Shown: positions 1 through 7,030 of the stretch, piece by piece
Layout of the letters: each line of letters begins with the position of its first letter
How positions within the stretch are numbered: the first letter of the stretch is position 1
Origin: JBFMFH01 sp040752275
GTDB taxonomy: Bacteria > Acidobacteriota > Vicinamibacteria > Vicinamibacterales > JAKQTR01
Direction: 5' to 3'
DNA: 54,493 bases
Assembly (NCBI GenBank): GCA_040752275.1
Contig: JBFMFH010000020.1
Coordinates: forward strand, 1 to 54,493
Made by a program: the position numbers and the translations under genes
Notes under the pieces: generated by a model
Told to the model about the DNA's origin: nothing
Seen by the model: only the letters and a program-made list of their open reading frames with translations
The model's database searches: none

Positions 1-32
1 CTCCCTCACATACCGGGAGTATGCTCAGTCGT
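1..32. repeat. Terminal direct repeat, left copy
   Basis: These 32 bases are identical to the last 32 bases of the window (54462-54493). The core CATAC-CGGGA-GTATG is itself a 5-bp inverted repeat. An exact end-to-end repeat is what an assembler leaves when a contig closes on itself, or when both ends run into the same repeat. No gene overlaps it, and positions 33-223 also hold no supportable gene. Confidence 0.9.
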
Positions 33-73
33 CGCGCCTGGCCAGCCGGACGCCGCGCTCCGGGACTTCTGCA

Positions 74-98
74 AGGCATCACGGTTCCAGGGCACTAG
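74..98 (+). repeat. 25-bp inverted repeat, left arm
   Basis: This arm (AGGCATCACGG...GGCACTAG) is the exact reverse complement of 54394-54418. If the ends are joined, the two arms face each other across about 116 bp. The inner flanks also align imperfectly as inverted copies, for example around the GTCCCGG and TTCCCGG segments. The whole junction is therefore a degenerate palindrome of roughly 160-200 bp. It may be a dispersed palindromic element or the cause of an assembly break. Confidence 0.85.
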
Positions 99-223
99 CC
101 CGGCGTTCGATTGAGGTGACCGCCCGCCGGGAACGTTGCCCGCGGGCCGCTCAGGTCCGAGCGCGGTCGGAAGCAGCCCGCGGCCCCGGGGCGGTCGTGC
201 CTAACACACGTCAGCTCCCGCAG

Positions 224-2011
224 TCAGTCGTTGCGTCGCGTGCGGATGCCGCCCAGATCCGGCGGCACGCCGCCCCTGGGGGGCACGATCGGCAGCAGGA
301 TGTAGGAGGCCCGGCTGCCTCCCGTGTAGATCGTGTTGCTCTTGAGGTGGTACACCGCGAAGTACTGACTGCCGTCGTGAGGCAGGATGTCCACCCTGAT
401 CCGGGTCCCTTTCTGGAAGATCATGCTGGTCGCGCGGATCTCGACTTCGATGGGCACGACCTCGCCCGGCTTGAGCTTCTGCTCGACATCATGGGTGTGG
501 TAGGGCCTGTCGGGCCGCGACAACGCGGGGTCGAGCTTGCGGTGCGACACTTTGAGGACCCCGTCGGAGACGTCCTCGACCGACCCGTCCGGATTCACCT
601 TTCGCAGCCTGGCGAACACGTCGGCATCGTCAGTCTCCGACGAGATCCACAGGACCAGGTTGACGTGGCCGGTGATCTCGGTGTCATCGGACATTGGATC
701 GGAGACGAACGACGCACCCGGATCGCCACGCGTGCCGCGGGCGGAGCTCAGCGGCCCGGCGTCATAGGTCAGGGCGCGCTCGACGGAGGGCGGCGCCGCG
801 GAGAGCGTCATATCGTTGGTCGAGGCTGGCACCAGGCCGCTGGAGGGCTCGGCTGTCAGGTAGTACCTCGTGTACTTGGTGCGCTTCAGAGGGAACTCGT
901 CTTCGAAGCGCCACCGGCACTCCCACGGGTTCGAGCGCACGCAGAGGCGCACGGGCGATTCCGTCATGATGCCGGTGTCGTTGCTCTTGAGCCAGTGATC
1001 GTAGAAGCGGAGCTGCTCGGTCTTGCCCTCGTCCGAGTAGAATTCCGTTAATCGCCCGCCGATGTGCACCCGGAACAGCTTGTTCCGCGAGGCTGCACGT
1101 TCGAACGCCTCGACGTTGCCTCGGAAGTGAAAGCTCGTCCAGTTGCCCACGCTGAAGAACGGCACCTCGATGCGGTCGAACTGGCCCCGCGCCTTCACCT
1201 GGTCCCACCACGGGCCGTCCAGGTGGTTCACCATGAGGTTGTAGATGTAGTTCTCGTTGTAGGCGGCCGCGTTGTCGATCCTCGTATGTTCGAGGAGCTG
1301 CTTGCCGGTCACGTCCGTCCACCAGCGCATGACGCGGGCCTGCCCGAACAGCCCGCCGGGATACGCCCACTCCCGGTACATGTCGGTAAACCCCTCCCAC
1401 GGGAGAATGCACGTGAGATGCGGCGGCTTCAGGCCGGCGACGATCCACTGGGTGACCGCGTAGTACGACACGCCGGCCAGGCCGACCTTCCCGGTGCTCC
1501 AGGGCTGCGTCGCCGCCCACTCGATGGCGTCGTAGTAGTCCCGGGCCTCAGCCATGCTCCAGATCTCCGCGTGGCCAGGCGAGCGGCCGGTGCCCCGGCT
1601 GTCGACGAAGATGAGGACGTAGCCGCGCGGCACCCAGAAGTCGGGCTCTGGCCGCTCCTGGTGCGTGAAGGGGCCGGCGTGGGGTACATACTGCAGTTCC
1701 TTCTGGTACACGCTCAGGGAGAGCAGCGGCGGAAACGTCTCGCCCGGGGCGTCTGGGCGGAACACGTCGGCCATGAGGTAGGACCCGCCGCGCGTTGGGA
1801 TCTTCACGTCCTTGTCCACAACCATCCTGTAGGTTGGCTGTGAGAGCCTGGACGCGTACGGGGGCGGCGTCCATGGCGACGGCTCATGTGACTGCGCCAG
1901 CGGCGAGAGGGTGGCGGACCCGGCCGTGGCGGACAGCAAGGCGGCCAAGGCGCCGCCGCACGCGAGCCGGCGGGCTGACGTCCTCGCTGAGGATGACGAG
2001 CGTGTTGGCAT
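224..2011 (-). CDS. Secreted CocE/NonD family alpha/beta hydrolase
   Basis: A 595-residue protein of the CocE/NonD (X-Pro dipeptidyl-peptidase S15-like) family, which cleaves esters or amides. The start at 2011 is chosen because AGGAGG sits 5 nt upstream; an upstream extension lacks a ribosome site. The N-terminus is a basic stretch followed by a hydrophobic Ala/Leu run, so export is likely. The nucleophile elbow G-V-S-Y-Y is visible with Ser near residue 182, followed by the lid region and a C-terminal jelly-roll domain (about 380-590). The usual GWYD aspartate and GPWxH histidine segments read GNWTSF and GGRLTEF, so the rest of the triad is unclear. It is divergent from the FadR-type regulator with an operator candidate between them, so it may supply substrate to that operon. 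Confidence 0.85.
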   Translation of the reverse strand: MPTRSSSSARTSARRLACGGALAALLSATAGSATLSPLAQSHEPSPWTPPPYASRLSQPTYRMVVDKDVKIPTRGGSYLMADVFRPDAPGETFPPLLSLSVYQKELQYVPHAGPFTHQERPEPDFWVPRGYVLIFVDSRGTGRSPGHAEIWSMAEARDYYDAIEWAATQPWSTGKVGLAGVSYYAVTQWIVAGLKPPHLTCILPWEGFTDMYREWAYPGGLFGQARVMRWWTDVTGKQLLEHTRIDNAAAYNENYIYNLMVNHLDGPWWDQVKARGQFDRIEVPFFSVGNWTSFHFRGNVEAFERAASRNKLFRVHIGGRLTEFYSDEGKTEQLRFYDHWLKSNDTGIMTESPVRLCVRSNPWECRWRFEDEFPLKRTKYTRYYLTAEPSSGLVPASTNDMTLSAAPPSVERALTYDAGPLSSARGTRGDPGASFVSDPMSDDTEITGHVNLVLWISSETDDADVFARLRKVNPDGSVEDVSDGVLKVSHRKLDPALSRPDRPYHTHDVEQKLKPGEVVPIEVEIRATSMIFQKGTRIRVDILPHDGSQYFAVYHLKSNTIYTGGSRASYILLPIVPPRGGVPPDLGGIRTRRND

Positions 2012-2265
2012 GCGAGCCTCCTGGGATACCAAGGGATTCATGAGCATCCGCTTCTGGTGCCGGTCCGCCCCCGTCGGTTCTACGGGGCCGTTCACGCGGG
2101 GGCGACCTCGCGACCCCGCGCCGAGGGCCGAGCGGGACGGCTGATCCACGCGTGGAGGTGCCCCACTGCGAGGGTCGCGTGATGGCGGCGAAGGCTGCTA
2201 GCGGATGCCGGTCGTGCGTGCACGCGGTTGGCGCCTCATCGGGTGGTAGCCGGACGTCTCTCGTG

Positions 2266-2280
2266 TGTCTGGTCAGACAA
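2266..2280. promoter_or_regulatory. Candidate FadR/FCD-type operator
   Basis: Positions 2270-2280 read TGGTCAGACAA, a perfect match to TNGTNNNACNA, the consensus known for FadR-subfamily GntR regulators. The match lies in a 14-bp palindrome, TGTCTG-GT-CAGACA (2266-2279). It is in the intergenic space between the hydrolase and the regulator. Autoregulation and control of both transcription units is inferred. Confidence 0.55.
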
Positions 2281-2332
2281 TCCTACCATCGAGCCACCAT
2301 ACCCGTCCACGGGCCGAGATTCCCTTGGCAAG

Positions 2333-2363
2333 TTGACTTTCGGAACCAGGTTTTTGGTATGAT
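2333..2363 (+). promoter_or_regulatory. Putative sigma70 promoter of the regulator/operon
   Basis: A TTGACT -35 (2333-2338) is followed after 19 nt by TATGAT (2358-2363) preceded by TGg, giving an extended -10 (TGGTATGAT, 2355-2363). Transcription would begin about 37 nt before the regulator's ATG at 2408. A TGGT...ACCA pair (2355-2373) overlaps the -10. No clear Shine-Dalgarno precedes the ATG. Confidence 0.5.
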
Positions 2364-2407
2364 GGCTAGACCAGCACGGTAGATCTAGAGCATACTACCC
2401 CGTACCA

Positions 2408-3136
2408 ATGTACAGGACTGTCCGCACCGCTCGCCTCTACCAACAGATAGTCGAGCAGATCGAAGGGTCGGTCCGCTCCGGACAGCTCCGACCGGGCGAC
2501 CAGCTTCCGCCCGAACGGGACCTCGCACTGCAATTCGGCGTCAGCCGCACCGCGGTGCGCGAGGCCGTCAAGGCCTTGTGCGAGAAGGGACTTGCTGAAG
2601 CGCAGCCCGGCCGCGGCACGTTCGTGGTGGACGGCACCTCGAAGGTCATCAGGAGCTCGGTCGACCTGCTCGTGGCGATCGGCCAGGCCGAGCGCACGGC
2701 GCACCTCGCCGAGGTGCGCGAGATGCTCGAACCCGAGATCGCGGCCCACGCGGCCGAGCGCATCGACGAGCGGCAGCTCTCGAGCGTGCGAGAGGCCCTC
2801 GCGGTCATGGAGGCCTCGCCGCACGACGCCGACGTCTTTATCGAGGCCGACCTCGACTTCCACCTGGTCCTGGCCGAGGCGGCCCAGAATCCCCTGATCC
2901 TCGCGCTGATCGACTCGATCGTGGGACTGCTTCGCGATCAGCGTACCCGAATCTTCAACGCGGCCGACGGCCCGGAACACGGCCTTCTCCACCACCGGCG
3001 GATTCTGGACGCGGTCGAACGGCGGGATCCCGAGCAGGCCCGCGCCGCCATGCGGGCTCATCTGGCACAGACCCGGATCGACGTGGCTGCCGCCCCGCCG
3101 TCCGACGGTGTCAACCTCACCGGCGGCGGCCGCTGA
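2408..3136 (+). CDS. FadR-type GntR family transcriptional regulator (FCD domain)
   Basis: A 242-residue cytoplasmic DNA-binding regulator. Residues 10-75 form the GntR winged helix, with recognition helix FGVSRTAVREAVKAL and wing PGRGTFV. Residues about 95-225 form an all-helical FCD ligand-binding domain with conserved DLDFH and H-rich helices that bind metal and carboxylate ligands in this family. Members sense organic acids or acyl-CoAs and usually repress an adjacent operon until the ligand appears. It is the first gene of the long plus-strand operon and lies 20 bp upstream of the first dehydrogenase. Ligand unknown; an organic acid made or used by the operon is likely. Confidence 0.9.
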   Translation: MYRTVRTARLYQQIVEQIEGSVRSGQLRPGDQLPPERDLALQFGVSRTAVREAVKALCEKGLAEAQPGRGTFVVDGTSKVIRSSVDLLVAIGQAERTAHLAEVREMLEPEIAAHAAERIDERQLSSVREALAVMEASPHDADVFIEADLDFHLVLAEAAQNPLILALIDSIVGLLRDQRTRIFNAADGPEHGLLHHRRILDAVERRDPEQARAAMRAHLAQTRIDVAAAPPSDGVNLTGGGR

Positions 3137-3155
3137 GCGGGGAGATCGACCGATC

Positions 3156-4073
3156 ATGCAGCACGTGGGATGGGTCGGCCTCGGCGTGATGGGCAGCGAG
3201 ATCACCCAACGGTTGATCGCCAAGGGGCACTCGGTCGTCGGTCACAACCGCACCCGGGCGAAGGCGGCGGCCCTCGAAGCCATGGGGATGGGGTGGGGGC
3301 CTTCGCCCCGCTCCGTGGCGGAGACCTCGGACATCGTGTGCTCGATGGTCACCGACACGAAGGCCCTGCATGCGGTGACCGATGGCCCCGACGGGATTCT
3401 CGCGGGGCTCGGTCCCGGCAAGCTGTACGTCGACATGAGCACCGTCAGCCCTGCGGCGAGCCGGGAGCTGACCGGCCGCGTCAGCGCAACTGGTGCCGTG
3501 ATGCTGAACGCGCCGGTGTCGGGCAGCGTGGTCACAATCCGCCAGGGCCAGTTGGCCGTGATGGTGAGCGGCGCGCGCGCCGCCTACGAACGTGCGCGGC
3601 CGTTTCTGCTTGACATCGGGCCCAAGGTGACCCACGTTGGCGAGGATCCGGGCCTGGCCCTCGCCATGAAGATCGCGGTGAATCTGAACCTCCAGGTCCA
3701 GATGCAGGCCTTCTGCGAGGCGGTGCTCCTGGCCGAGAAGGCCGGTGTCCCCCGCGAGCTGGCCGTGGAGATTCTCTCCCTCGATACGGCGGCGGACGTG
3801 TTCGTCAACACGGTGGTCACCTCGCCGATGGTCAAGTACCGCGGGCCGTTCGTCCTCAAGATGCCAGAGGTCGCCTGGTTCAACGTCAACATGATGCAGA
3901 AGGACATGAACCTCGCGCTGGAGATGGGGCAGCGTCTCGATGTACCCCTGCCGGCGACGGCGATCTCCAACGAGTTCCTGACGGCGGCGCGGGCCATGGG
4001 CCTCGCCCACCACGACATGGCCATCGTCTTCGACGTGCTCGCGGCGCTGGCCGGGGTGGAGGTTGAGCGGTAG
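3156..4073 (+). CDS. NAD(P)-dependent beta-hydroxyacid dehydrogenase, copy 1
   Basis: A 305-residue member of the 3-hydroxyisobutyrate dehydrogenase/tartronate semialdehyde reductase family. It oxidises a beta-hydroxyacid to a semialdehyde or runs in reverse. Visible motifs are the Rossmann GLGVMG (8-13), substrate loop MSTVSP, APVSGS, catalytic Lys172 in MKIAVNLN, and KDMNLA. After the second strand it has N31-R32-T33, the pattern of NADP(H)-preferring relatives. GGGGAG lies 11 nt before the ATG at 3156; a longer in-frame extension would overlap the regulator. It is a tandem paralogue of the next gene, with a 59-bp segment (3654-3712) identical to 4641-4699. Substrate not identifiable from sequence. 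Confidence 0.88.
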   Translation: MQHVGWVGLGVMGSEITQRLIAKGHSVVGHNRTRAKAAALEAMGMGWGPSPRSVAETSDIVCSMVTDTKALHAVTDGPDGILAGLGPGKLYVDMSTVSPAASRELTGRVSATGAVMLNAPVSGSVVTIRQGQLAVMVSGARAAYERARPFLLDIGPKVTHVGEDPGLALAMKIAVNLNLQVQMQAFCEAVLLAEKAGVPRELAVEILSLDTAADVFVNTVVTSPMVKYRGPFVLKMPEVAWFNVNMMQKDMNLALEMGQRLDVPLPATAISNEFLTAARAMGLAHHDMAIVFDVLAALAGVEVER

Positions 4074-4139
4074 CAGTCTTGCACGCGAGGATCGTCGCGT
4101 GTCGATGAGGTCCAGCATTCCTACGTGGAGGATGACAGC

Positions 4140-5033
4140 ATGGCTAAACTCGGCTTTGTCGGTCTCGGCTTGATGGGCAGCAACATGGCCAAGCGGTTGC
4201 TCGATGCCGGTCACGACGTGACCGGCACCGATCTCGTGCGTTCGAAGGCCGACTGGCTGGCCAATGTGGGATCCGGCCTGAGATGGGCCGACACGCCCCG
4301 GGCGGTCGTCGAGGCGTCGGAGGTGGTGTTCAGCAGCGTGACCAACACGGCTGCGCTGCAGGCCATCACGAGCGGTCCCGACGGCATCATCGCCGCCTTG
4401 AAGCCGGGCCAGGTGTACGCGGACATGAGCACGGTGAGCCCGGAGACCAGCCGCGAGATTGCAGCCAAGGTCGAGAAGACCGGGGCTGCGATGCTGGATT
4501 CACCGGTGTCGGGCACGGTCATCTCCGTGCAGCAGGGCGTGCTCGCGATCATGGTCGGCGGCCCGAAGGAGGCGTTCGAGAAGGCCAAGCCGTACCTCCT
4601 GGCCATCGGGCCGAAGGTGACCCACGTCGGTGGCAATGGTCTGGCCCTCGCCATGAAGATCGCGGTGAATCTGAACCTCCAGGTCCAGATGCAGGCCTTT
4701 TGCGAGGCGGTGTTGCTGGCTGAGAAGAGCGGCATCGCGCGCGAGACGGCGGTCGAAGTGCTCACCAACAGCGCGGTGGCATCACCGATGGTCAAGTACC
4801 GGGGTCCCTTCATTCTCAAGATGCCCGAAGTGGCCTGGTTCAACGTGGGGATGATGCAGAAGGACATGAACCTCGCGCTCCAGATGGGCCAGAAGCTGGA
4901 CGTGCCGCTGCCGACGACGGCCGTCTGCAACGAGTTCCTGACGGCCGCTCGCGGGATGGGGCTCGCCGAGTACGACATGGCCATCGTCTTCGACGTGCTG
5001 GCCGCCATGGCCGGCATCAACGTGCAGCGATGA
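4140..5033 (+). CDS. NAD-dependent beta-hydroxyacid dehydrogenase, copy 2
   Basis: A 297-residue paralogue of the preceding gene with the same motif order: GLGLMG (8-13), MSTVSP, DSPVSGT, Lys173 in MKIAVNLN, KDMNLA. It carries Asp31 where copy 1 has Asn31-Arg32, suggesting NAD rather than NADP. It also lacks 9 residues present in copy 1 just after the VE[IV]L helix, so the interdomain helix/substrate region differs. GGAGG 8 nt upstream supports the ATG at 4140. Its stop overlaps the E1alpha start (ATGA), implying translational coupling. The pair may oxidise related substrates or form an NAD/NADP-split couple; this is inference. Confidence 0.88.
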   Translation: MAKLGFVGLGLMGSNMAKRLLDAGHDVTGTDLVRSKADWLANVGSGLRWADTPRAVVEASEVVFSSVTNTAALQAITSGPDGIIAALKPGQVYADMSTVSPETSREIAAKVEKTGAAMLDSPVSGTVISVQQGVLAIMVGGPKEAFEKAKPYLLAIGPKVTHVGGNGLALAMKIAVNLNLQVQMQAFCEAVLLAEKSGIARETAVEVLTNSAVASPMVKYRGPFILKMPEVAWFNVGMMQKDMNLALQMGQKLDVPLPTTAVCNEFLTAARGMGLAEYDMAIVFDVLAAMAGINVQR

Positions 5034-6028
5034 GGACAGCCGCTCGCCCACGGCAGGCCGGGCCGGCGATCGATGCGGATCGCGCCCTGGCCCTCTACTC
5101 GCAGATGGTCCAGATCAGGGCTTTCGAAGAGAAGGTCAACGATCTGTACACGCGAGCCGTCATGCCAGGGCTGGCGCATCTCTACATTGGCCAGGAAGCG
5201 GTGGCCGTCGGCGTCTGCCAGGCCCTTCGACGCGAGGACTACGTCACGAGCACGCACCGGGGCCACGGCCACTGTCTGGCAAAGGGCGCGGCGCCGGAAC
5301 TGATGTTCGCGGAACTGCTGGGCAAGGAGGCCGGCTACTGCAGAGGGCGCGGCGGGTCGATGCATATCGCCGACCCTTCATCCGGCAACCTCGGTGCCAA
5401 CGCGATCGTGGCCGGCAGCGCGGGCATCGCGACGGGCGCAGGCTTTTCGGCGAAATGGCGGGGCACCGACAACGTCGCGGTGTGCTTCTTTGGCGAAGGG
5501 GCCCTCGGCCAAGGAGTGCTCTACGAGGTGATGAACATGGCGGCGCTCTGGAAGCTGCCGGTCATCTACGTGTGCGAGAACAACCTCTACAGCGAGTACA
5601 CGCACTTCCGCGAGACGACGGCCGGGGAGATCCTGGCCCGGCCGGCCGCCTTCGGCATCCCGGCCCAGGAGGTGGACGGCCAGGACCTCGTGGCGGTCAT
5701 CGGGGCCGCCGCCGAGGCCGTGGGGCGGGCGCGGCGCGGTGAGGGCCCGGGCTTCCTGCTGTGCCACACGTACCGATACCGCGGCCACCACGTCGGCGAC
5801 ATCAACCGTGCCTACTACCGGCCGAAGGTCGAGGAGCAGGAGTGGATGGCGACGCGCGATCCGATCACCACGTTCGGCGGGTGGGTGATCGCGCAGGGCC
5901 TGGCCTCGGCCGAGGCACTCGAACACGTCAGCACCCGTGACCACGCCGCCATCGAGGCGGCCGCGCAGTTCGCCCTGGACGCCTCCTATCCGGATGCCGG
6001 CGCCGTCCGGCTGCATGTCTATGCCTGA
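5030..6028 (+). CDS. 2-oxoacid/acetoin dehydrogenase E1 component, alpha subunit
   Basis: A 332-residue thiamine-diphosphate-dependent dehydrogenase alpha subunit (PdhA/AcoA type). The STHRGHGH segment and the TPP/Mg motif GEGALGQG...CENN are present; the usual GDG is GEG here. The R-G-R-G-GSMH phosphorylation-loop-like segment is also typical. With the beta subunit it decarboxylates a 2-oxoacid (or cleaves acetoin) and passes the acyl group to E2 lipoamide. It overlaps the upstream dehydrogenase by 4 nt and the beta subunit by 8 nt, so the subunits are co-translated. AcoA and PdhA cannot be separated by eye; no regulator or E3 typical of acetoin clusters is nearby. Confidence 0.88.
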   Translation: MRTAARPRQAGPAIDADRALALYSQMVQIRAFEEKVNDLYTRAVMPGLAHLYIGQEAVAVGVCQALRREDYVTSTHRGHGHCLAKGAAPELMFAELLGKEAGYCRGRGGSMHIADPSSGNLGANAIVAGSAGIATGAGFSAKWRGTDNVAVCFFGEGALGQGVLYEVMNMAALWKLPVIYVCENNLYSEYTHFRETTAGEILARPAAFGIPAQEVDGQDLVAVIGAAAEAVGRARRGEGPGFLLCHTYRYRGHHVGDINRAYYRPKVEEQEWMATRDPITTFGGWVIAQGLASAEALEHVSTRDHAAIEAAAQFALDASYPDAGAVRLHVYA

Positions 6029-7016
6029 AACCGCCGCCCGCGAGATAACGTTCGCCGAGGCGATCCGCGAGGCGCTGGCGGAAGAGCTGCGCCGCGATCC
6101 GCGCGTCGTCATCCTCGGCGAGGACGTTGCCGAGGCCGGAACACCATTCAAGGTGCTGTCGGGGCTGGTCGAGGAGTTCGGGCCGACCAGGATCATCGAC
6201 ACGCCGATCTCCGAGGCCGGCTTCACCGGCATCGGCGTGGGGGCCGCGATGACGGGCATGCGGCCGGTCGTCGACATCATGTTCGGTGACTTCCTGACGC
6301 TGACGATGGATCAGCTCGTGAACCAGGCGGCGAAGATCCACTACATGTCGGGCGGGAGGCTCCGGGTCCCCATGGTGCTGCGCACGACGATGGGCGCCGC
6401 GCGACGGTCGGCGGCGCAGCACTCGCAGTCGCTGCACGCCTGGCCGAGCCACATCCCGGGCCTGAAGGTCGTCCTGCCGTCGACGCCATACGATGCCAAG
6501 GGCCTCCTCAAGGCAGCCATCCGCGACGACAATCCGGTGGTCTTCATCGAGGACAAAATGATGTTCCGATTGAGGGGCCCGGTGCCGGCCGAGGAGTACA
6601 CCATTCCGTTCGGTGTCGCCGACATCAAGCGTGCCGGCACCGACGTGACCATTGTCGCGACGAGCAGCATGGTCCAGACCGCCCTTGGCGCGGCCCACGT
6701 GCTCGAGGAGGAAGGCATCAGCGCGGAGATCGTCGATCCGCGTACGACGACGCCGCTCGATCGCGAGACAATCATCGAATCGGTCAAACGAACCTCCCGC
6801 GCCGTCGTGGTCGACGAGGGACACCAGCAGTACGGCATCACCGCGGAGATCGCGGCGGTCATCGCCGAAGGGGCGTTCTACCACCTCGACGCACCCGTCC
6901 GGCGACTGGGTGCCATGGACGTGCCGGTGCCGTTCTCGCCGCCGCTCGAGGACGTCACCGTGCCCACCGAGCAGGCGATCGTCGACGTGGTGCGCGGGTT
7001 CTTCAACAGGAACTGA
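6021..7016 (+). CDS. 2-oxoacid/acetoin dehydrogenase E1 component, beta subunit
   Basis: A 331-residue E1beta (PdhB/AcoB type) that completes the TPP active site in an alpha2beta2 enzyme. Typical segments are ITFAEAIREAL, ILGEDVAEAGTPFK, DTPISEAGFTGIGVGAAMTGMRP, the H-S-Q-S-LHAW loop with the active-site His, and the C-terminal VVDEGHQQYG and PPLED segments. The ATG at 6021 overlaps the alpha subunit; an ATG at 6015 is equally possible. No strong ribosome site is seen, consistent with coupling. The next gene, the M24 protein, begins 14 nt after the stop and separates E1beta from E2. Confidence 0.88.
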   Translation: MPETAAREITFAEAIREALAEELRRDPRVVILGEDVAEAGTPFKVLSGLVEEFGPTRIIDTPISEAGFTGIGVGAAMTGMRPVVDIMFGDFLTLTMDQLVNQAAKIHYMSGGRLRVPMVLRTTMGAARRSAAQHSQSLHAWPSHIPGLKVVLPSTPYDAKGLLKAAIRDDNPVVFIEDKMMFRLRGPVPAEEYTIPFGVADIKRAGTDVTIVATSSMVQTALGAAHVLEEEGISAEIVDPRTTTPLDRETIIESVKRTSRAVVVDEGHQQYGITAEIAAVIAEGAFYHLDAPVRRLGAMDVPVPFSPPLEDVTVPTEQAIVDVVRGFFNRN

Positions 7017-7030
7017 GGCAGGAGGCCAGG

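Noticed and set aside
3117..4214. Long minus-strand open frame opposite the dehydrogenases
   Set aside because: Its translation is His/Arg/Val-rich with no family pattern; it is the antisense shadow of a well-supported gene, as are other long frames at 1064-1843, 13838-14932, 17862-19382, 40900-43440 and 52860-54470.
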